Source: Pampus argenteus (taxonomy: Eukaryota; Chordata; Actinopteri; Scombriformes; Stromateidae). From it: DNA of 64,000 bases. This document shows, in pieces, positions 1 to 17,903 of this stretch. How positions within the stretch are numbered: the stretch's first letter is position 1; the number at the start of each line of letters is the position of its first letter. Below the pieces are notes generated by a model, which worked only from the letters and a program-made list of their open reading frames with translations, had not been told where the DNA came from and did not search any database. The position numbers and the translations under genes were made by a program. The stretch covers positions 3,724,501 to 3,788,500 of the forward strand of contig CM072864.1 of NCBI GenBank assembly GCA_036937835.1. The letters run 5' to 3'.

Positions 1-299
1 AAGATTTCTACAAAATAAAGTGGAAAAAAATAATCATCAGTGATACAAAAAAATTGACAATGTGAAGTTTTCTTGCTCATGTTTGTAAAAAGACAACTTA
101 GTTTTTAATCTTCAGAAGTTACTTTGTCATGTTTTATCTTACTCATAAATAAATCTGCTCTCATTCACCTGCATGCACCTGGGCGAATCATGTGACATTA
201 TGAACGAACTACAATAATAAATCAGTCACAGTGTGGAGCATTATTAAGTAAAAAAAAAGACAATTACATCATGTGACAGAGAACAGGAACTTCTATTGA

Positions 300-797
300 G
301 TGGAATGTCCATATTTTATTGTTTAAGATGACTCCAACGTTTTTGAAACACATTCAAGTCTTATCAAAACAACTCAACAGTTGGCATATTCAGTGCAGGT
401 AATCATCACCTTACCTAATAGTGAATGTAGGGGTCAAAATTTAATGGATGGATGAACTGGATCTCATGTTCCAAGGCAAGTGCTCTACCTACCTCAGATC
501 ATTTTATCAAATGTAAAGCAACTTTATACAAACACTGACTGACTTCTAAACATTTACAGGCCTTTGAGTGATCGACGAAGTACAAAAAAAAAAAAAAAAA
601 AAAAAAAGGAAATAAAGAAACCCAACCATTGCATTAGTCAGCACACGTTTGGCCTCAAAACCCAATTACTCGAGTGCCCTTATACCCGAACAGAAACTGT
701 GTTTGTATAGAGGACCGCAGTCCAAGTCCCTGCGTGAAGACAATCGATTTCAACTCTTCACGCCTCAAGTTCAGTTGTGTAATCTCGTTTCTCGGCA
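300..797 (-). other. ddost: ddost 3' UTR (probable)
   Basis: Sequence downstream of the ddost stop on the minus strand. It contains a T24 run (A24 on the plus strand, 584-607). A candidate AATAAA, reading TTTATT on the plus strand, lies at 315-320. The true cleavage site cannot be seen. Confidence 0.4.
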
Positions 798-5024
<4,227 letters not shown>

Positions 5025-5180
5025 TTTCCTGCAGAAGTAGACGTCAGCGTTAGCAGTCGACTAAACTTTGACCCCGAGATCCAGCCAATCACAGACGGGA
5101 ACGCGTCGCCCCTGACTGCGGTTCCACCAATAGGATGAAAGTTTTATTATAAGGCTGAGAGACGCAGAAGCCACACTTAG
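5025..5180 (-). promoter_or_regulatory. ddost promoter region with two CCAAT motifs
   Basis: The region immediately upstream of ddost has CCAAT at 5085-5089 and 5127-5131 (plus-strand orientation). A TGACGTC CRE/ATF-type core reads on the minus strand near 5040-5046. No TATA box is evident. The motifs are visible; their function is inferred. Confidence 0.4.
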
Positions 5181-5459
5181 ATTGCAATGAAACCATGTTT
5201 AGAGTTGAAATCATGGATACAACCATGTTTATCTACACTGATGCAGCCTGACTGCCACTAATGTGGCTCAAAATAATAATTCAAATGCACAAAAAAAGGG
5301 GAAAAGCCTGTTATTTTTTTTCTACTTTTACACATTTCCTTAGTTTCTACGCCAGAAATGCACCTGTTATTCTCAGATTTACATTAGTAATGTAAACTTA
5401 CAGTTGTTAAAATATAACAATATATATAAAAATAATAGCACGACACAAGACTGGTCAGA

Positions 5460-6251
5460 CTGTGTGATGATTCTTTATTGATCTGATGATGGCTGCCAGG
5501 GGGTGTACGCAATGTTAGTGATATTTAATGAAGCATCTTGCAGGTGTTAATATAAGGAGACAAAACAATGACATGGAAGCGATGTCACACTGCGTCATGA
5601 TTTCCAAGGTGACAAGTGCACCGCAAAAAACAAGAAAAAAAGCTGTCTTGGTATCAGTGTGAAATTGTGTTTATCATCAACATCCATATTTGTTTTTAGC
5701 TTTTAACATATGCGTAAGACTTTTTTTTTAAGAAGATACATAACAAATATACAATTATACATGCACAGCATTTACAATATTTGCCAGTGCATGAATACAT
5801 GCAAATCTGAAAAAAATGAGGGAGTGATAATCTCCCCCCACTCTTAAATCTTTAGTACCCATATACATGTTCATGTAAATAATCTCTGTGCTTTCCATGA
5901 AAATACAATAAGTACATTAAAATATTTGGGAGGAAAATGTACACATCAGAGTGAAATGAAAAAATAACAGAATTCTTTCTTTTGTTAGTTTAGGTAAATC
6001 AGAATTGGGATCCACATGTTTTATACAAAGAGCTATGCATGGTCCTGCATTTTAGTCTAAAAATAAAGCAACTATGCAAAGTAGTATAACGATCTTTCAA
6101 ACATGGATCTCACCGTGTTTGCTGGATTAGGACTGCAAAAAATGTTTTAATGACCAGAAATCCTAAAATAGGCTCATGACCTCACTTTATTTCTTGCATT
6201 TCCACCTCCAGTTTAAATTAGATTTATTTTACAAACAATATCTCTTCAAAA
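5460..6251 (-). other. zbtb17: zbtb17 3' UTR with polyadenylation signal
   Basis: AT-rich sequence without ORFs follows the zbtb17 stop. An AATAAA on the minus strand (TTTATT at 5474-5479) fits a 3' end near 5455. The ddost promoter lies just beyond, so the two genes are head-to-tail with under 450 bp between them. Confidence 0.55.
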
Positions 6252-9200
6252 CTACGCCTGACTCTCACACTCCATCTCCTCTTCTTTTTCTTCCTCTACC
6301 TCTGCTGCAGCTTCATCTTTTTCCTCTGTCTGAAGCTCACTGTGGCTTTCCACATCTCCATCCACTCTCTCCTTCTCAGGAATCACCCCTTCTTCATCTT
6401 CCCCTTGTTCTTGTGTTTCCCTCATCATCCCTCCTTCTGCTTCTCCGTCTCCATCCTGGGTACGGAAGATGAGCTCCCCTTCCTGGATGATCTGTTCAGC
6501 TGTGGGTTGCCACGTTGTGGCAGTATCCCCCTCGGCAGTAGTTGTTGTGGTGTACTGGTAGAAGTCTGAATCTGCCTGAAACATGACCAAGGCCTGAGCT
6601 GTGTGGATGCGTACATGCTGAGCTAAAGAACTGGCGTCCAAGAATTTATCACCACATGAATCACAAGCGTAGAGGATTTGGGTGTTTGGGTCTGGAGACA
6701 AAAGAAGAGTTGACAAAGTAAATCATTCACATTCATTGCTCCATTTAAAGTCAGAAATGTCCACCTAAAAGGTTTTTGTTTTAGTGCACTGACTCACAAT
6801 AAATCTAAACAGCAATATGTGATATCATATTTACATTCAGCAATATCTTGTAATCACAGCAACTGCACAATTCAAAAATCTTATCCCATCAATTTACACA
6901 TTATACTTGTGCATATATTAGGCTATTAACGATCATTTTCTATTTCGCATTAGTTTGGCCAAACATTTCTAAAACATATCATAGTATCTTAAAACTTGAA
7001 AAGATCTTTGACAGTGAACCTCAGTAACACGTCGGGATTCTTCCAGCGTTTCTATTCTATTTCTAGCACCATTGCTTATATTTTACAAAGTGTGTTTTAA
7101 TAGATGATTAGAATGACAGGAAAATGTGTTTTTTCAATGACATATAAAACTATATTTGTTTCTTGCTGTTTTCTATGATAGCTGATAATAAGACGCCATT
7201 CTAATATAGATGATTTCTTGCAGTCTTACCTGCTTCTTGCACTTTCTCTACTGCCTTGGTGATTTCAGCTTTCAAAGCCTCAGTCTCATCTGCAGACACT
7301 GAAGCAGCCACTGGCACTACTATAAACAGACAGAAGTTAAACAATCACTGCCTGATCCTTTTTATCCTCATGCTTCGTTCATCATCTCCCGAGATACAGG
7401 ATGTTATCTGCAGGATATTATATATTTCCCCTAAAACGATTGAAGATGATGCCTGACCTGTCAGCTGAGCTACAGCACTGGCCGCCAGGGCCTCTGTTGC
7501 CAGGGTGACGATGTCCTCTGTTGTAACGGTAACTATGTTGATCTCACTGTCAGAGGTGGATGCCCCGGCGCACCCGTCCGCCCCCTCGTCCGCGCTGCTA
7601 CCGGCTACCACCAGTCGCTTCATGCCGGCCTTGCCGTGGTGGACGGTCTTGACGTGAGAGCGCAGATTGTCCACCCGGTTGAACCCTCGGCCACATTTAT
7701 CACACAGGAAAGGTTTCTCCCCTAAAACAGCAAGAAAGCAAAGAAGTACTGACTGAAGTACTCATCAGGTGAAATGCAGTATATTTCCCCATTTCCCCCA
7801 TAAATACTCAACTCTAATTTTACCTGTGTGAATGATGATGTGCTTTGATAGATCTCCCACGTTGACAAATGCCTTGTCGCACATCTGACACTTGTGCGGA
7901 CGGACGTTGTCATGGTGTCGAATGTGATTGGCCAGTTGACTGGATTGCACAAACCTGTCCAGAGAGAAACATCAGATACAGTTCAATCCTCATATGGCTT
8001 CCTATATTTACCCTGGCATTGAATTTTCTATGAGTACATGACTTCTTGAGTGTGTTGAAACCTCCTTGTAGGATAATTTTAAGTTATATTCCCACAAGCA
8101 CAAATGAGTTTGAATAATGAGGCTTTAATTACAGCAGATTTGTCTGCCTCTCTTGTGCCAAGCTGACCTTTTACCGCAGCGATCGCACACGTAGGGTTTC
8201 TCTCCAGTGTGCTGACGGACGTGAGCGATGAGGGAGCTGGCCTGGGTGAAGGCTTTGCCACAGGTAAGACAGACACAAGGCTTCTCTCCTGTAAAACATG
8301 AATTAATTATTGTCTCACTAGGACTGGATGTTATAAACCTTCACATTAGATATTCTGTCTGAATGTACCTGTGTGGATGCGTTCGTGCCGTTGTAGAGCT
8401 CCAGGGTCACTGAAAGCTCTCTGACAGTGCACACAGATGTACGGTTTCTCCCCACTGTGAACCCGCAGGTGTCTCTTCAGATTTCCTGAAAAGCAGACAC
8501 CAGCAAAGGTTAGGCCAAATGTCTTAAAGCAAAGACATTACTGAAGACCTTAAGACAACACGGAGACTAAGTGAAAGCTGCTGGAATTAGTGTTTGCTCC
8601 AGATAAAATCGTCAAAAAAGTACAATCTGACCAATGAATGTCAATGTTTATTTTATGTCTCTCTTGTTGATTGTAATACTGAAATATCTAAATCTATACA
8701 CCTTTAAAGTTGACTGTGAGCCACATGACTTTATACTACATGACAGTTACTGAGAACCTTGTAAATTTCTTCCCACCACACAGTCACACATGTGACAGAA
8801 GTTTGTATGAAGAGGAAACTGTAGCTGTTAACAGTTGTTTTAACACCATTGGCAGCTACTTACTAACTTTAACTGCAATCATGTCACAACAGTAGAGCGG
8901 TAACTAAAGAATATTTTCATCATCAAAAACTGGAACCAGAGAAGATTTGGCTTTTTTATTCATATATATAAAACAATTACTTTTCTATAACCCTTTCAGT
9001 ACTAAACAATAGGGAGCATAAACTATACTGTCCTCTTACCTGAAGTGGTAAACTGTTTGCCACATTCCCGGCATTTGAGAGGCCCGTCTGCGATATGGAT
9101 TTTTAGGTGAGCCTTCAAATTTCCGATCTAAAAAAGAACACACAACAATACAAGTGAGTAGTTAACACACCTGATATCGACCCAAATGTACCAATATAAC

Positions 9201-12076
9201 CATACAGATATTATAAAGTGTCTCAAAAATCTGGAGTTGTGATGTTTGTAGTATTGTAGTACCACAGTTGTCAATGCACATGAGTTTTTACAATCTGACA
9301 CACAGAAAAACTAAACATGGTGAACACGCCTCTACCTGGTTGAAGCGTTTGTCGCAGTACGGACACTTGTTGCCCTTCTCCGTGTCGTGTGTCTCCAAAT
9401 GTCGCATCTTGGCAGTGGGGTCAGAGAAGGCCTTGTCACAGTAGTCGCAGTGGTACGGCTTCTCGCCGCTATGCACCAACTGGTGCCGCTTCAGGTTGCC
9501 CGATGTGGTGAAGAGCTTTCCGCACACCTCACAGCTGTACCGTGCTTCACCTGTGTGGCGTTTGCGGTGCAGGTTGAGCAGGCTGATCTGGCGATAGCTT
9601 TTTCCGCAAGTAGAGCAGCTGTACGGCTTCAGGGGGCTGGAAGGTAACAAGAGCCCAGTTTAAGACAGAAGACAGAAACCCAGCAGAGCTCAGCAGACAC
9701 TGGGCAGCCATCAGTAAAAAGGAGTGGATGTAAGCCAAATGTCAAGGAGTAATATAAGTAATTCACCTGTGTGTTTTCTCATGGGCTTTACAGGCTGCTG
9801 GGTCAGAAAAGGCCTTGCTGCAGACTCGACAGGTGAACGGTTTCTCTCCTGTGTGAATACGCATGTGTCTCTTGAAATTACCAGTGTGGGTGAACTTCTT
9901 CCCACAATCCTGGAAAGAGGAAAATATATTAGAAAGAGTAAGCTGATAAACACTATTACTCCAAAAATGTATATGCAATTTGCTTTAAAAAAATCATGCA
10001 GAAGCTAAAAACAGCCTAAAGTCTGAAAAAATATAAACACTAAAGTATAAAACTGTAAATGCACTCAGTTGCTGTGTCTCCTTCCTGCACACAAACTGAT
10101 ATTTCTCACCTCACATTTATGTGTTACAGAGCTGTAAGGTTTTGACTCCGACCGGCTGCTCATACACGACGACTGAGTTTGTCTCCCGTCTTTCTCACTG
10201 CTTGAATCGTCATCCTCCTCCAGGTGGCTGCCCTCGCCTTCTTCATCTGCAGCCGCTTCTTCATCATCAGCCTCCCCGTCGTCAAGCTCCCCAGAGTAGT
10301 CTTCCTCTCCCCTGGCCACATCAGCCGGCTCTGCCACCTTCTTCTTAGTTTTTATCTCTGATGTGCCTTCGTCCTCTGAGTCATTGTCTATGAGAGCATC
10401 GACAGACAACACATACAGGGACATGATAGCCAAACGTCTCGTGCCAATTTATCAAATTCCTTATCTATCTGTGCAATGAGTTCATCAGAAACCAGAGCAA
10501 ACCAGCGCAGCCTGCTCACCCGGTGGGAAGTTTCGTCGAGGTGGTTTTCTGATTCTTCTCCCCCGAGAGCTCATGTAGGATGAGCTGCCGGCAGATTTCA
10601 GAGGAGATTCTGTAAATCAAATAGAAAATGTCTCCTAGTTTAATGTAAACTGTTACAGCCGCTGTAGTGCATCTTGCAGGTTGTCCTTGATGGGACAGAT
10701 CAGAAGACCTTCTATGAATATGTACTTACTGGGCATGTAGTCAGCGTCAGAGGGGTCGTCCTGAAATTCAGATGCGTCTTGTGTAGCACTTCGCTCATCC
10801 GTCTTCACAGGTACCTTCTTTTGAGGAGAGAGCGGTGCGGTTTTGGGGGGTGGTCCTTGGCCTGAGTTGGTTCTGGTGAGGTTAGGCGGAGAAGCCGTCT
10901 GTTCTGTTTCAGCTGAGACGTCGTCCGTCAAATTGTCCTGACTTTCTGTGGGCTTGTTATCTTCTTTGGGGATGGTAGGGGGGTTCTCTGTTTTTATTGC
11001 CACCTCTGCCAGGTCACTCTCCAGTTCCTCCCTCTGCTCTTCTCCACCTGTTTTTTCTTCTGGTTGTTAAAGAAAAAATATAAAGAAGGAGATTCATATA
11101 AGACTCTGCTTAGCAAAAACAGCATAATCATCACTTTACCAGACTTTTAATGAGAAATTAATAGCAGCTAAATATACAATAACAACTGTCCAGTAATACA
11201 TTTTCGTTCAAAATTTCAAAAATCTTTTTTTATTTATAGTGCAGGTAGAAAATACTTTCCATAGGAAACATCACACTATGGAAACAGGCAGTTAAGATTA
11301 AACACATTAGTTTGTTAAATTAATTGAATTACGAGCAACTAATGTTGTTAACCTTACTTGGCACTTTTCTACATTAGCATCAAACAAATGACCTCATTCA
11401 GAATTAGCAAATTTGAGGGCATAGACTATGCAATGACTGTTAATTTAAAGAGGACCAATGTATTAATTATGAAAAATTACTGCAGCCCTACATTGTAATA
11501 GCCCATAAATCTATATGATGACTGAACTCACCAACAGCGAAATCCAGTGTTATGAGAGATGGAGCTGGATTTGCCATTGACTGGTATGCAGAGCAAGCGT
11601 TTACAATCTCTTGCATTTGCAGAAAGTTGGCAACAGCCAGCACGTCTTCTACGTTCTGAGGACTTAAACTCAGCTTGGCTGTGTACATAAACTCCAGGAC
11701 CTGACCCAAACCTGTAATGATAATCAGCAATACAATAGATACGGTTAGACAGCAGTGATGGTGTGCTATGTTTACTATTACTGAGGTAAAGCATTGTGAT
11801 GCATGATGGGAAAAAAGGCAGAATCAATTAAACACATGATATGAAAGTCCACAGCCTTGACTGGAACCTACCTGCTGCATTGCTGATGTCCAGATGCACC
11901 ACATCTTTCTGGTCCAGGAAGAGGGTGCGAAAGTAGACACTGCAGGCCGCCAGCACAGCTTTGTGGGCCTTAAAGTCCACGCCGTCCACAACAAATGTGC
12001 AGTCACACAGCAGGCCCTGCCTGCGTTGTCGGTTAAGCTGCTCCAGGACCTTCCCACTGTGCCATGGGAACTCCAT
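6252..12076 (-). CDS. zbtb17: ZBTB17 / Miz-1, BTB plus 13 C2H2 zinc fingers (925 aa)
   Basis: Nuclear transcription factor; in vertebrates Miz-1 binds promoters such as those of cell-cycle inhibitors and partners MYC and BCL6. Exons (minus): 11872-12076, 11532-11711, 10730-11059, 10520-10609, 10110-10387, 9767-9909, 9336-9636, 9040-9127, 8369-8485, 8168-8288, 7824-7954, 7458-7721, 7230-7319, 6252-6691. They sum to 2778 nt in phase. The BTB/POZ domain (about 1-115) opens MEFPWHSGKVLEQL and holds LLCDCTFVVDG. A long acidic, Ser/Glu-rich linker with a basic RGRRIRKPPRR patch follows. Twelve linked fingers (about 358-690) use the GEKP linker. The isolated 13th finger (YACDSCGDKF, about 787-810) follows the DETEALKAEI segment. 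The tail is Glu-rich. The 12+1 finger arrangement and BTB sequence are those of Miz-1. At 925 aa it is longer than the roughly 800-aa mammalian protein, mostly in the acidic linkers. Confidence 0.96.
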
Positions 12077-12839
12077 CGTGCCCGAAGGCCTCCTGATGGC
12101 CGAGGAGGACGGCAGGCAGGCCGGACGGCGATGGCTGGCAAGCAAGAATCAGGTTGATAAATAAACAAACGCTTTCAGTGAGAAGATGAATCATCAGCCT
12201 TTAAAAAACCATATCACACAAACTCCAATAATATTAAAGTTACAATGGAGAAAATTCTCACTTTTCCCATCATTGCATAGATATACCTGTCTAAGTCTAA
12301 GGAAAACATACATTTAATGGACATCATTAAGTCTGAACCTATTATAGATTTAATGAATTGCTTTATATCTATGGGTTATGTGAATACATTTCACACTTTA
12401 ACTCATCTTTAAATGTACACTGACATTTATTTTGTGGAAGTTTAAAACTCAAATTATGATTATTTATTTTATTTTATAAGAAAATTAATTTGTGCTGTAT
12501 GATTGGTGACAAATATTAGAAATATTAACCTGTTCAAACGGTGTTTTACGACGACAAAAAAAATGTAGTCAAAAACGGTGCGTAACGTGTAAAATAACGA
12601 TACTAAAGCTACGACAAAATAATCCAGAATAACAGCAGAATAAAGCTCTAGCTAACATACTGATGGTCATGTTACTACAACAACAAATACTGTTTTTTTT
12701 AACAGCAGACAATATATATGACTTATATAATATAACTGCAACTTTCTTCCTTTAAAACTTTTGACAGCTCGGTTTGACAGTGCTATACATCGATTACAAT
12801 TCCTCAATCCTTGTAGCTTTGTTATCGGGGATTAATTTA

Positions 12840-13180
12840 GCATGCCTTGACATTCATGTTGTGTAGGGATAAGATGGCGGGTCTAGGACTCGGGCCTTCC
12901 TCCATCTCTTGTTGTTTTCACAGAAAGCTCGCTGTATTCACTCGGTGGAAGCGCCATTTTTACACAAACCAACGGCTGAATTACCTCCGCGTCTCTGTCT
13001 CCTCACTCCGGGTTCAAACTGCCGGACCAGGCGGTGTTACGGAGTGTTTGGCTCAGTTCGGAAACACAAACCCAATCGAGTTTTTCGGTGATCGATCCGA
13101 TCCTGCCCCGCTCATTCGCTCCGTCCATCCGCCATCTTCCTCTCTCTGATCGATTGATACGGGCCGGCCGGATGTGTTAA
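12840..13180 (-). promoter_or_regulatory. zbtb17 5' exon/promoter, GC-rich with YY1-type motifs
   Basis: GC-rich stretch in an otherwise AT-rich surround, about 0.8-1.1 kb upstream of the first zbtb17 coding exon. It carries three AAnATGGCGG-type (YY1) motifs: 12871-12880, 12951-12960 (inverted) and 13130-13138 (inverted). A possible 5' splice acceptor for the coding exon lies near 12138. The transcription start is not visible directly. Confidence 0.5.
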
Positions 13181-13484
13181 GGTGCTACAGGGGGCACGCG
13201 CAGTGTGAACACGTGCGGTGCTGATGATAACCGCGTGGCGGTGCTCGAGCTCTGCTATATATTGACAATAATAAAGTTTATATATATATAAATTTTTTTT
13301 AATATTTTTTTTTCCACCATAGGAAAAAAAATGTGAATCCAAATTTCCAATTTCCAATTCTGTTAATATTTCCGCTTCAACATTTATTAAACATCTCTCA
13401 AAACCCCAAAACTCAAGGCCCATAACTTTTAATAAATACAGTTTATCATGCCAAAAGTCAATCGAAAGAGCAGGATGTTTATTG

Positions 13485-13905
13485 TCAAAGCTGGAGAACT
13501 TTATTCACACAAACATTAATATACAATAAATTATTATTATTATTGAGAAACCATCAATTTATTCAGGTGTGTATAGCGTTTTTTTTGACAGGGGTGAAGT
13601 AGTAGACTGATTGTGTGCATGTGTGTTAAGTGTGCGTGTGTACAAATGCTATACGTGTGCAAGCCACTGTGTCTCAGTTTGGTGCAGGTATGACATTACA
13701 TAGGTGTGATATTACTGCTGTGTATGATGAACCAACCCAGAATATAACTGAGCAGCAGCTGGCATTCAGCCATGGAGAAGGGGTGTGGCATCTTTTATGA
13801 GTGTTTCATGCAGAATGGAGCCAGTGAGGGCAGGAAATACAGGAAGTAGCATTTTTTAAAAATAACAAGAAATGAGGGGTTTGTGGTGAGAGAGTCGGCC
13901 CCTCT
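13485..13905 (-). other. hspb7: hspb7 3' UTR with polyadenylation signals
   Basis: Downstream of the hspb7 stop, two minus-strand AATAAA signals (TTTATT at 13488-13493 and 13500-13505) suggest transcript ends near 13480. Confidence 0.5.
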
Positions 13906-16213
13906 CTAGATCTTAATCTCGGTGCGGAAGGTCTGTGTGTGCTCGTGTTTGGCCGGGTTTCGTCGCGCCCGGACTGTTAGGGTCCCCTCGGCGCCCAGTG
14001 ATGATGTCACAGAGGTGGGGTCCACATCCTCAGGTAGCTGACACTTGTGAGTGAATGTGTTCATCACTGAACCATCCTGAGCCAACTGTTGGAGAGAAGA
14101 ATATTAGAGATGACTTGATGTAAATTGTGAATTCAAATTGTTCCCATTTAACAGCCACAGAGTCCCATTATGGGAGGACTGATGGTATCACTGCACATTA
14201 AAAAGGAAAAGCTGCCCACCTTTTCTGCACGGACTTCAATCTGGTTGTTGGATGTGGTGACGATGACATCTTCAGGCGAGAAGTCTTGGACATCAACTGT
14301 GAACTGGTAGGAATCCCCAAGAGTCTTGATATTTCCAGCTCCACCTGAAACCACCACGAGACAGACGTCGTCTCATTAGGGATCCAATCAGAAGCATGTA
14401 CTAATTTAAAATAATACAACATGTTATCGAAAGACTTGTTTTCATTTCTGTATTCAATGCCAACACTGAACTATCCTGTTGAATGATGAAACGTTTCTGA
14501 GTTGAAATCCAAATATTATTTGGCCACATTATTTTCTCTTTTTCTGGATCTTTCATCAAAATAGTCATAAATATATCAGCAGCTCTGTATTTACTAGGAA
14601 CCCAATTATTTTTTTAACATGAATTTAGTTACCCAGAGAAATGCGACTCTTGTATTCATATTATTATATAATTATAAGTTTACCCGCTACTGTTTTTTCC
14701 CAGTGACATGTCACATCCAAATCCATGAGTCTGACGTCTGTGTTAATGTCTGAATAAAGTGTCTTTTTAACACAGTAAGAAAACTAAACGATGTCTTACT
14801 TCAACTTCTATAACTCACTGTACAATTAAAAACTCATGTAACATTATACTTTTCTGATTATAGATATTGTCTCCTTTATTTCAGGCTATTGTTTTCTATA
14901 CTTCTGACACATCATCACCTGTTAAAGTTGTTATGGGGAACAAGTTATGGTAAATAATTTCCATCAAGAAGTCATTAGGAATAATTTGCGTCCAGCATGA
15001 TGAATGTAAGATCAATAAATTATAATTTGTCTATTTGAATGAGTTAAAAGAGGCAAAAAAAAAGCTCCATAGGAGGAGGAGAACTGCACAGTTGAGCAAT
15101 AATTCGCTGTGAATTTGTCACTTCACGTCACACCTTTTGCATTATGAATGTTCAGATAAAATAAATGAGGATAAGTGCAGCTTTAGTGATGTGTTTAAGG
15201 GCAAACAGTGCAGAGAAACATGACTAATGTTGGTCGATGACGCTGTTCGACCTCAGTGATTCTGAGCTCAGTGAAGAAGTATGGGGCAACATGACCTCAC
15301 ACACATGCCACCGAACTGGAAATGAGTGTGTGAGTGAGATTAGCTCAGACTTAACATATAGTTTGATTACATTGATGACATCATTCCAACTGTGTGTGTG
15401 TGTGTGTGTGTGTGGGTGTGTACACTGATCACTGGGCAACCAGCTGGTCATTCCTTGGTTATGCAGGCGTCATCCTAGATACTCAGTGTGTGAAGTCACA
15501 CTGCTGGCAGTCAGTTCAGCATTCCCCCTGCTCGCGTTCATATGTGTGTGTGTGTGTGTGTGTGTCGCTTTGTCTTTAGCTGCACACACACACACACCCT
15601 AAGGCTCCTGTGCTGCACCTATAGGATACCGATCATGGCTCCAAAACAATTCTTCTCTGCACCCTCCCGACAAATGTAGCACATGAGTCCATTTAAAGTG
15701 CAGATGTCACACATTCACACGTCTGTGTGCACCGACACGGAACAATTCACACTTACTCCACACATTACTGAGCTGGAAGATGAAGCAGCCGCTGAAAAAC
15801 CAAACTGTCTGCTGATTGAAACCAAAAACATTAATGCTTGAAAAAAAAGGGACTTTATTAAAAAATGACCATCAGCACCACGACTACACTTACTCTGGAA
15901 ACATTTGTCTCTCTCCTCTGAACCTTGGACATGTTTAACCACCACCTTATGAAGAAATACGCCATGCTGACAGATAAAAGCTGCTGTTACTATCATTTAC
16001 ATCAACCTCACTATATACAAAATGAAGTTACATAATTTACAACTTACTGGAAAACCCCAAGGCGTCGCTCCCAGGCCTCATGAAGGAGCCAAAGTCCTCA
16101 GTGAACAGTCCCAGGCTCTTCTCCATGTATGGGTTACTAGAGGAAGAGGACGAGGATGAACTCTGGTGGAAACTACGCTCCGATCGATAGGCAGAAGAGT
16201 TGGTCACACTCAT
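13906..16213 (-). CDS. hspb7: HSPB7, cardiovascular small heat-shock protein (3 exons, 156 aa)
   Basis: Small heat-shock protein/chaperone, expressed in heart and muscle in vertebrates and associated with actin/sarcomere upkeep. Exons (minus): 16048-16213, 14220-14344, 13906-14085 (471 nt, in phase). The N-terminus has a poly-serine run (about residues 17-25) as in mammalian HSPB7, then the family block EDFGSFMRPGSDALGF. The alpha-crystallin domain (about 55-140) runs from GAGNIKTLGDSYQFTVDVQD through SPEDVIVTTSNNQIEVRAEK. The protein ends FRTEIKI. The start at 16213 (MSVTNSSAY) gives the usual N-terminus; an upstream in-frame Met in the same ORF lies in low-complexity sequence and is not used here. 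Human HSPB7 is 170 aa. Neighbours zbtb17 and clcnk match human synteny. Confidence 0.96.
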
Positions 16214-16470
16214 GGATGTCTGAGTGTTGCTGGGTAAGGCAGAGGAGGAGAGTAACAGGAGAGAAGAGGAAGGTGGAAAGAGTTGTTTCTTCTTGTGGCT
16301 GCTCTGGGAGGCTCCCAGAGGCTTAATGTAAAAAAAAAAAACAAAAAAAAAAAAACAGTACACACAGCTCTTCTTTCTATTTAGTTATTCCTTGTTTGAT
16401 TCAGATGAGATCACTTATCCCCCACTTTAGTCCTCTTATTTTCTCTCTCTCTCCTTCAGCCCAGGGTCCC

Positions 16471-16477
16471 TTATATA
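16471..16477 (-). promoter_or_regulatory. TATA box of hspb7
   Basis: The minus strand reads TATATAA here, about 260 bp upstream of the start codon, which fits a strong tissue-restricted promoter. Just upstream are a TGAGTCA AP-1-type site (16514-16520) and a MEF2-like CTATATTTAT (16544-16553). The function of these motifs is inferred. Confidence 0.55.
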
Positions 16478-17783
16478 CTGCATGGTCCCATGCATGGTTG
16501 GGAGGTGTGCACGTGAGTCACAGCTCATTGGGGTAATAGTGGTCTATATTTATCATGAGACGCACCGAGCGATGGAGAGAAGAGTCTGTGGTTGGAAAAG
16601 TTCTCGGCATTGAAGGGGCCTGAGGTTAAGAGTGGGAGGAGAGAGAGAGGGAGAGGGGGGGAGGTTGATAGAGAGAGGTAGAGAAAGAACAGGGTGAGAG
16701 GGGCGCAACAGTTGTCATTCCAGGCACACCAACCCTGAAATAGCTTCCCTCTCCTCTCTTTAATTCTCCCTGCATCACTCCACTCCTTTCTTAATATTCA
16801 GAGTCATACTTTTATCCCGAAATTGAATCCTCACATGGTTGTGCCATTAAATCACATCATTTCCATCATGTTTTCACAGCTGGGTGATGAGGTTTTGTCT
16901 CATTAGATGTTTTCTACTAAAAAATTCCATTTTATTTTCTCCAAGTCATCTTTATCCATTAAATCTTGCTTTGTGATAATCCCTCAACTGCGCAACATTA
17001 AAACCAAATTATCTGCTGGGAAAATGTTGTTTTCTCTCCGCTGAGATGGATGAAGAGTGTAAAAAAAAAGGAGCCTCGACTCTTATCTCACGGGGTAAGT
17101 TAGAAGCAAAACAAAGATGGAAAGAATGTGCTTGAAAACAAAGCCGTCAGTGGGAGCAGCAGACTTAGTAGTGACTTTGCTTTGTGGCTATTAATATCTG
17201 CTCGGACCCGTCATGATTAAAATGATCTGTGTTGCTGACAGCTAATCCAATAAAATCCATATAAGGACTGTTATATTACTGTTATTATGACAGTAGGTAT
17301 TTGGCTTCTGCTTTGTCTGTACTTTCAGTCATGAGTAGGTTGCCTTTTTTATTTATGCATGACCTTTATAACATGTCAGTAGGCCCATACACATGACATG
17401 AACATCAAGTGTCATCCTGAAATTGAAATTCAAGGCAGTCTGCTGTCTTTTGTTTGAAAGGTTACCCAACATTATAAATGACACCACAAAGTGATATGTG
17501 CTTTCAGTCTTATCAACATAGAGGCCCCCCGCTGGAGGTTTAAATCCAGCCCAGCAACTCACCACCTCGCTGGCAGGGAGCACACAGAGCCGCCTCCTCT
17601 CCCTGGTATCAGCATGTAACGTTGTTGGTTCACAGCGGCCTTTTATTTAAAATTAGAGATCAACCACGGAGGACCACAAATGTCACAAAAATTAGTAATA
17701 AAGCTTTTTATTAATTAACAACTACCTGTACATAAAAACAAGAATCATTAAATTTGTTTTACAAAAAAATTGATAATAACATG

Positions 17784-17903
<120 letters not shown>

